In this document: piece after piece, positions 52,501 through 61,500 of the stretch
How the letters are laid out: every line of letters begins with the position of its first letter
How positions within the stretch are numbered: the first letter of the stretch is position 1
Assembly: GCA_946811185.2 (NCBI GenBank)
Contig: OX328112.1
Coordinates: 18,333,215-18,397,214, forward strand
Source of the DNA: Hippopus hippopus
Taxonomy: Eukaryota > Mollusca > Bivalvia > Cardiida > Cardiidae
Direction: 5' to 3'
Length of the DNA stretch: 64,000 nt
The notes under the pieces: generated by a model
Seen by the model: only the letters and a program-made list of their open reading frames with translations
The model's database searches: none
Told to the model about the DNA's origin: nothing
Program-made: the position numbers and the translations under genes

Positions 52501-55500
52501 ATAAACCGTAAAAAGTGCATGAATCTACAAATAGGAACGTAAATTTCATTTTATAGTTTAACTGGGCTACATTCAACAAGCAGAACGGACCATTAAAAGA
52601 ACATCAACGTCATGTTTTTATTTATTTGTACCTATTTTTTATTTATTTTTACCTATTTGAAAATAATTTCTGTAACTAATTGAGCGGCGGCCTTAGAAAA
52701 CGGGGTTTAATGTGACATAGTAATGTATTGTACCAAGCAAATCGTTACATGATATAGATCTGATTTGTCTAATTTACGGCTGAATCATCAGGTAGGATGG
52801 TTTCTGATATGCAGAAAAAATTAACCAATAGCAAAAAGTTTCGAATCAGGTCAGCCTTTGAAGACTGTACAGGTTGACATGGGTCGCTACTACTGGAAAT
52901 GTATTAACACTGTAATAATCACTGTCTATAATTGCTTATTTGTTAGGTGGACTTCATCCTAAATGATGGACAAATGTGGCGATTGGTACCGTTTTCAACA
53001 AGATTTCAGTTATATCACGTCGATCACGTCGACCAAGGAAGCTATCCATTAAACGACCACAATCCAAGCCACTGACTTCTTTCCCAGGTCAACCAAGTCG
53101 AAACAACGTTAACCCTCAAGCTACTAAATAATTGAAACGAAACTTTATCACATAACCTCCCTTGTTTTCAGTGTAATATCATACCCATTACGAATTTTCT
53201 TATCTTATACATGTTTGATATCATATTTGTGTGACGTCATTTTTGACGTCATTTTGTACGTATTTCATAGAAGTGAATAGGTTTTATGGATATTACCACG
53301 GGTGAATCTAAAATGGTTTTGCATCATCTGATCTATATTTCGTCAAATATCGTTATGTGATAAAAAGAATCTGACATTCGTTGGCGTTTGAGATAAAATT
53401 TTATTAAACTCGTCAAGGAAAATGTTATTAAGCTCGCCAAAGGCTCGCTTAATAACATTTCCCTAGACTCGTTTAATAAATTTTTATCTCAAAAGCCAAC
53501 TCATGTCAGATCCTATATTTCCACTCAATTGTAAAAACCCAAATATTGCGAATTCAGAGTTGATTTCACCAGAAACAACAAATACCGTATCGGACAGTGT
53601 AGATCCACGATCAGACTGCAAGTTCTGTGCAGTCTGATCTTGATCTACACTGTCCGCAAAATGCCCTTGAGTGGCGATTAGCTGACTAAGAGTTAGGTTA
53701 TGGGAGAGGATAGAACCATGTGACAGCGTCTCTCATCAATCATCGGAACGAGTTTTAACTTATATCCTGTCGAATTTGTACTTCTGAGTGGTACAGAAAA
53801 AATAATTTGTTCATTTTTTTGTTATATAATGTTGGCACAATCGAGGAGCGGAGAGTATAGGTCAAGATTAGACTGTACGTTAGTGCCGGCTAATCTTGAT
53901 CTTCACCGTCCGCAAAATATATCCATGTTCGCGTATGGCACGGCAGAAAAAGATTCTTATAATGTCAAATCATGTGAAAACTTTTGAATAAACATAGACC
54001 GATATAAATTACCTTAAGCCTAATGAAAGCGGCCACCGTCCTCTCTAATTCTTCAACTTCTCCGATCAGTAGATTTACAGCTTCGGCACCTTGTGGAATC
54101 TTTCTCATGAAACTTTTGTTCTAAAGTGAACAAAGAAAAAGTCTACGATGTAAAAGTACTGGCATAATAAAGTAATTAAAATTCAATTTCAATGTGTGTG
54201 AAACAAATTATTCGAATTTTTGGCCTTATTAATTATTAACCAATTACTTTGAATATTATTCTAGTTTTGACAAAAATCGAGACAAGCTGTCTGAATGGCT
54301 GAGACTATCTTTCTCAGCCAATCAGAATGGCCGTCTTTGAGTTAAATGAGAGAAGTATTTAGCAAGTAGATATTCGGCCCTTGATGTGCACGCAATAAAT
54401 ACATTTTGATTGTACATTGAAACTTTTCATTCTACGCTAACGCAGATAGAAACAATTTTTTTTCCTGCTCTTGCCTGCTGTGTTTTGTCAGTTTGATAAA
54501 TTCAATTTTGAGCATCTTCAGAAATAAAACGGCGCAAAAAAAAAAACAGTATGAGATTGATGGTCAAAAATAAACTTGATTATTAAATCCATTATAATTG
54601 ATGATATGTTGTAACAGACATACCAGGGTGTCTTAAACAGTATCGGTTTTTATGTAGAAAAACTCATATTTTCTTTTCTATGAGTTTAAGTTTAAACACG
54701 AAAAAGCTATGATGAAAAAAGAAACAAAAACAGAAACAAAAAAAAAAAAACTTTCCTTGACAATTCATGACTGAGTAGAGCTCTTCTTCGCTACAATTTC
54801 TCTTAGTAAAGTTTTATTACCCACTTCAACTGAAAAATAGCTTATTTCACACAAAAATAATAATGATAATGAATTTGAATTCATATACCATTAAATTATT
54901 AAGTCTTTTTTCCCCCCGAAAACATACTCAGTTTTAAATGCATAACAGGCGCAACTAATGATGTATTTGTCAAAGCAATTTTCATTAACCCATACCTATT
55001 GGTTTCAGCTAGTAAGATGACTAGTCTTTGAATTTTGAATTGGATTTATTTTAAAATCGTGATTATTATTGTATATTGGTATGGCTTCTTTAACATGAGA
55101 CTTATACCTGGGATCCAAGCGCCAGAGACGGCGAGTCAGGACAGTACTGTGAGACTCCATGGACCTTAAGGTCAGCTTCATAGCCTCCTGAAACAACAGT
55201 ATGATAAAAAATGTTAACCCTAAAGTTTGACTGCGTGACTCACTGACCTTTTGCGGACACTGTAGATCAAGATCAGACTGCACAGAACGTGCAGTCTGAT
55301 CTTGATCTACACTAGCCACTAGGACAACGATATTTAAGAAAGGCGTATAAAAGGTCAAGATATATGGTTGTATTTTCGTACGCAGACAAACTGCATGCGC
55401 CACTGTAAACAATCTCGGGAAAATATTTACCTGTAATTATTTAGGTGAACAAAAAATTAGATAGCATTCTGTCTACATATTGATAAAGAAAAACAGCGGT

Positions 55501-58500
55501 TTTTAGATGATTCTAGAGTAATATTTTATTGTGTTAGATTATTATTTTTGCCAAAACAGTTTTAAAATTTATTTCACAAAAAATCATTTTTTTTTTGTTT
55601 CTATCTATTTGTAAACAGACTGCTGTCTGACTTTTGTCTGCAAATAGGTAATAAAGTTAATGATTTAGAATTATACAAGTATCATTAGTATCTATAAAAC
55701 ATCTACGACGTTCACGATAATATTTTGAATCCGGTATCGAAAAATGGAGTATTTATTTAAAGAAACAAAGATAGATGAATTGTGAAGAATTGCACTTACA
55801 GCAAATTGTCGCCAAGAAAAACATTCATGGGATGCAATAATGATCGTGTGCGATAACAGATATAAAAGTATTTCAAGACTGGCGGATGAAAAAAAATTGT
55901 GAAGAATTGCACTTTCAGCAAATTGTCGCCAAGAAATACATTCATGGGATGCAATAATGATCGTGTGCGATAACATATATAAAAGTATTTCAAGACTGGC
56001 GGATGAAAAAAAAATTGAAATCTGATAATTCCTTTTAAAACAACGTGCAATGTAACATTATGACAAAACATTTGCAGAGAACAGTAATTTAGCCAAAAAT
56101 AGTTTACCAGCTCTTAGTTAAAAATGATAGATGAACATTTTTACTAAGAGTGTTCTATGGACTTTTTATAAATATGACTAGACCTACGAATGATATTACA
56201 GTAATAAAGCTATCTCGAGAAACACCACTAACTTTTCTATTAAAAGTCTTAAATTTCGGAGTCATCTTGCAAGTCTTATGCTTCACAGTGATCATACGAC
56301 CTATTAAGTGATTTTGCAGTATAGTTTGTGATTTGACATAATGACTGTATCGTCAGTGAAGAGTAATAAAATAAAGGTGCAAAACTATCGAAGAATTCAA
56401 CGCCATTTCCGGCTCTTCCTCCAAAATTTATTCTAAATCTTCTAGGAATATGTCTGATGTAGTACAATTATTAAACGAAATTGTTAAAAATATCTTTCTT
56501 TAAAAATAGGTAAAACCTTTCATAATAGAAGGTGAGGAATTTTCAAAAAAAAAAAAACCCTGGAAAAATCGTATATAGTTAAAAAAAATTTCGTAATGAT
56601 GGCGACCTAAATGCCATATAGCTTTAGATATTTTTTTCAGATTTTGTACAAAGTAGAATTTTCAACATGCTGTAGGAAAAGCTTTAATTATCATTTTTTT
56701 TTCTATCCAAATATACTGCACAGTGGTGTAATAAAAGGTGGTCTAAATTTCATAATAAGGAAATCTGGTACAGAAATAAAATAAACTTCTAGTGTATGTG
56801 CAGAAATGGATTACGCCTACCGTACAAGTATATTTAGGGGAAAATATATGAACTCTTTGAGCGCTAAATAAACAAGACAAATTTCACATGTCAAAATGAA
56901 AATTCAGTAAAATGGAGAAAAAAATATCCATACATTGGTTAAAATGACATACCAGATCAAACGCTTTTAGGTCAGACATCTTACAAAGGACTCGACAGAA
57001 TAAATTCAAGATCAGACAGAATAAATTCAAGATCTATGCAATCTGATCCTGATCCACACTGATAAGAATTAACTATTACTTTCTGGTAGGGTTACTACAG
57101 ATGAAAAAGCTCACTTAATATTACTATAGGTATATATGGGAATAAAGGGATTGTACAGAGGGAGGACTAACTATACTTGGATGGTACAACAACACCGTAC
57201 AAAGAGTCTGAATTATCCAAAGACGATTCTCGGAATAGCCATATCTATCAGTCAAATTAATTATTATACCATAAAATGCATTGCCTAAATATAGCTACAG
57301 CGATACATCTGGACGCTGAACCTAGGCCATGATAGTTTTACTGTTGTATAGCAAGAGCTAGCCAAAGAACCGGAAAGAAAAATTATTAAATTGCAGTCAC
57401 GAGCAACAAATTTATACAAACTCTGATTGGTTTAAGTTGTCACGTGAGTTTGGTGTCTAAATATAAACACTACAATTGCATGCATTTAATTGGCTGTAAG
57501 TACAAGATATATCGACTTGGATTTTCTCAGGTGATCGGAGATCAAGTTTATTTGTTTGTTTGTATGGTATTTAACGCCATTTTCAAAATTATTTAAGTAA
57601 ATTCGCTACGGCCAGTGCACTTATCCAGGAGTTCCTTACGCGAGTACTTTGCACAATATTACAATAATATGAAAACATCGTGGGGAAGGGAGAATGCAGG
57701 TACTAGCATTTTCTCCTTTTCTCACTATGTTTTCTAAAGCCGTCTTTCTTAGGGTTATCAAAAAACACCAGATGGTATGCTAAAGGTTTAATTAAGGTTG
57801 GACAGTTTATACACACACTGAGCGACCGACGTGTACAGTTCGAGGAAAGATTGCTATTTAGCCTTCGGTGGTATAGCGACTCTCTGTTCGGAGAGTTAGT
57901 CCATGAATATTTACCCCCACATTACCTACCGTTGACAATTCGGTATTTTGATGATTTACGGAAACCAAATAAATGCATTCCAAAAGTATCGTACGTGCTG
58001 TCAAATGATGCCCTTTTTGATGGGCTCCCTGGAATGTAATCACCTATGTCTCTAAACTCGTATATCCACGTTTTTAGATTTGTTAGAATAATAAAAATTT
58101 AAATAAATTAATTAAATGAATAGATAAATGTGTAATAAAAAGTCAACCCAATCTCACACAGATGTCATATACTTAACCTAAGCTTTCAAAATCAACAAAA
58201 TTATTTTTTTTTCTTGGCATTGTAGATACCTTTGAGGGGGCTATGACCTTGGCGTTACCCATAATATACCAGTAAATTAGCATTGACCAAGTTATCAGAT
58301 CTTATTTTGAAAGTGCTAAAATGTCATTATCTTTCTTGGTAGCATTAACAAAACTTTGTTCTTCCTTACTAGGGATTAACAGACTGGGGCATGCGATATT
58401 TAGCCCTTATCCTGCCGATTCGAAAATATTAATGATATCTAAATTAAAAATTCTGTCAAGTTCATTTACTTTAAACAGGTTTTCTTTAAGACTAAGAATA

Positions 58501-61500
58501 CTGATAGAACATTGGAGAGTGTATGGCAAGATCAGACTGCACATATGTGCTGTCAGATTTTGCTTCACACTCTCCGCAAAATATATATTTTGTGGCGAAC
58601 GGCAGGATAAGAGCTGACAAAAATATTTCATTCTCAGCTGTCATATTTTTACAAGCATCCCGAACACTTTGCATAGCCTATCTTTTTTGCATTTATTGAA
58701 AGGAGGTAATAATGATAGTCATAATACAAGACACACATTATTCACGTTAGACAGTGTTAAAAGGAGCGTAAAAACCATAAAGAGGAACTAACTACAGAAA
58801 TAAAAAAAGTTGCAAGGTCCTTGAATGGTTACAAGTTTAAGGGAGAAATGAAACATTTAAAAACGTAATGGTCAGTCAGTTCTTGCATTCCTTTCATTTT
58901 CCATACCATTGATATAGGCTTCCTTCAGCTTCAGATTGGTAGGCTTCCTTTTGATGCTTTTATTATCCTTTTTGTAATGCTGAAACTTGTGGGGTTTAAG
59001 CAAGATGGACCGGAAGTGGTTTCTAAGCATCACTGCAAAGCTTCTGTCTTTCAGCCAAGCATCCAGTACGGTCTCTGAAATTGAGATCATGGGTGCACAG
59101 TAATGTAACACTTAAGCAACTCCTATTAATCCGGCGGCCAGCAATTTTTTTACACATACTCTTTTCTACATTTTCGAAGGCAAATTCCATCATTTCAGCT
59201 GGATTCAATTTGTAAACGCTTTTAAAGTGGACGATACTAAAATTTTGTCTGATTCTGACCGTTAAAGCAGTGATTTTATACGTGGATATATACGCGTCTC
59301 GAAAAATTTGCGAATTTCCGATTACGGACATTTAGCGTTCGGAAATGTTTGCGAATTCAAGACACTCGTTAGTTGTTGGTATACTTGTGGTAAAATACGC
59401 GAACAGAACAGTTTGCGAATTTTTCAAATTCGCGAAATCGCAAAAATTTCCACATCGCAAAAATTTCCACTTATACAATAGTATGTGTGTTAAGTCGAAA
59501 ATTGAGTTAACTTTATAAGAAATAAAGAAAATGTGTGAAATGGTAGTGCATTGACAGAAAAACTGAAATATCATTGGAATGGCAAAGAAATCATTGTGTT
59601 AGAACTATCTAAGAAGTTGACAAGGTTTTTCTGTTGCTCCTAACTAAAATCAGATATCCTTTGTAATGTGTAATGTGTAATTGTTCACTGGGAGGGTTGC
59701 TATGAAATCAAGAATATGTTACAAAATATGAAAAGGACAAGCACTGGAACGGGAGACAAGTGTCTTATTTTAAAAGCTCAACAAACGTTGTGGGGAAAAA
59801 AGACTTGATACTAGTAATTGCCTCTTATCCAATATTGTTATTAAAAGTTATCAGTTACAGTCGTAGTTTTACAGTGGAGGATTCAAATTGGATTCAGGTG
59901 GACTTTTTATTGCTTTTTTTGTCTATAATAATACTGGCCAATGTAATGACAAAATTATCACAAATGAAAAAAAAAAATCGATACATAATTTAATTGGTCA
60001 ACCTTGTCACGTGAACTTTAGGTCTAAATATAGATACTTGCAAGTTTCTAATGCTTGATTGCGGTTCCTCTATTTTAGTGAAAATTCATGGTTGAAAAAT
60101 GGGCAAAAACTTGTTTAAAATTTGGTGAGGGTTACCAGCCCCTTTGGTACTAATTCCCTCGCTGATAATTGATCACTAGCTCGAGAAGGATAGAAAGATG
60201 TAAATATCCAGATGAATCACAAGCATATCAGAAAACATGAAGATTTTCTAACGACAACGACGACTCGGACGCACATGACAATACGTGTATGTTTTCTTCG
60301 AAAACAGCCGAGCAAAATGTCTATACTATCTAAGATTAAATTTGAATATGGGTCAAAGTATCACAAAAAGCCTCACCAACGATATCCGACATTAGATTAG
60401 CCCTACAGTCCAAGATAATTGGACATGTAATGAGAATGTCCTGTAAGTCTTGGAGCGCCTCCATCATCAGTGAGGCAACATGGGGCTTGGACCAGCGCTG
60501 ACCACCTTCCTCTACTGCCTCCTCGTAACGAACCCATCTGTGAGTGAAATCGAAATTTAATAGAAAATTCTAGATCTTGGCACCAAAATACGGCTGTAAC
60601 CAGAGTCTGGATCTTTTGTCAATAATATGAGCCATGATCTGTGAAAAGGGGGGGGGGGGGGGGGAAAGATAAATATATCTGCAACAGGCCACGACTTTTG
60701 CGGACTGCGCAGATCACGATCAGACTGTACAAAACGTGCAGTCTGATCTTGGATCAACCCTGTCCGATACGGTATTTTCTATCCGGTGAAATCAATTTCG
60801 AAATCGCAGTATTTTGGCTTTTAACGATTTAATGGAAATTTTCGTTTCATTCATTTAGCAGGTTAACCCTTTACCAAACAATCCCTGGTTTTTACGACCC
60901 TGAGATAGAAGTCTTTTGTGAAAACATTGTGGGAAAAGGAGAAAATGCTGGTAACCAGCATTTTCTCCTTTTCCCACAATGTTTTCTACTCTGCTGGAAA
61001 CAAATTTCAAATTTTTAGTTACGTTTATTTTGTCGTCTGCACGTGCTTTCAATTTGGACCAGTCTAAAATTTTGTTGTTTGGTAAAGAGTTAAGGGTTAC
61101 ATGGCCAGGGGTCGATTGTTCGAAACCCCAGCTTGGCCAATTTCTTTTCGAGGATTGATGATAGTCTTAGCGAAATGCTTCCTTCCTGTCTCACTGCTGA
61201 TCATTGTTTTGACGATGGTTACGTGGGAAAGCAGCTGGTGGTTTGGGAAGAATATTGTGCGAAGTACTGGTAAGAGAAATCCCAGGAAAGCATGGACAGG
61301 TGCACAGGCTGTCGTGATATAACTGAAATAATGTTGAAAACGACATTAAACACCATAACAATCAAGTACAAAATCCTGTTAAATGCAAATGCGCTTTTCC
61401 CACCGTGTTTTTTTAAAGCTGCCTAGGAAAACTGTTACAAGAAAGAAGGCGCAGAAGTCGTTTTGTGATGGTTTAAAAAGCAAACACATTTGTTAAGTTT

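Larger units (their letters stand above)
52078..54012 (-). other. SLC4 intron between exons e and f, repeats
   Basis: Family C (about 52165-52382), a worn family A (52682-52905), a SINE-1 fragment (about 52980-53060), a fold-back element (53110-53520), family B (about 53530-53695) and a worn family B core (about 53845-53915). No exon. Confidence 0.65.

Noticed and set aside
55005..55412. Long minus-strand frame through SLC4 exon d and a family B hairpin
   Set aside because: The frame would break phase with the well-supported exon e. The open length comes partly from the palindromic MITE.
57851..58039. Overlapping plus and minus open frames resembling a small exon
   Set aside because: Neither frame matches a known protein family and no convincing acceptor/donor pair bounds it.
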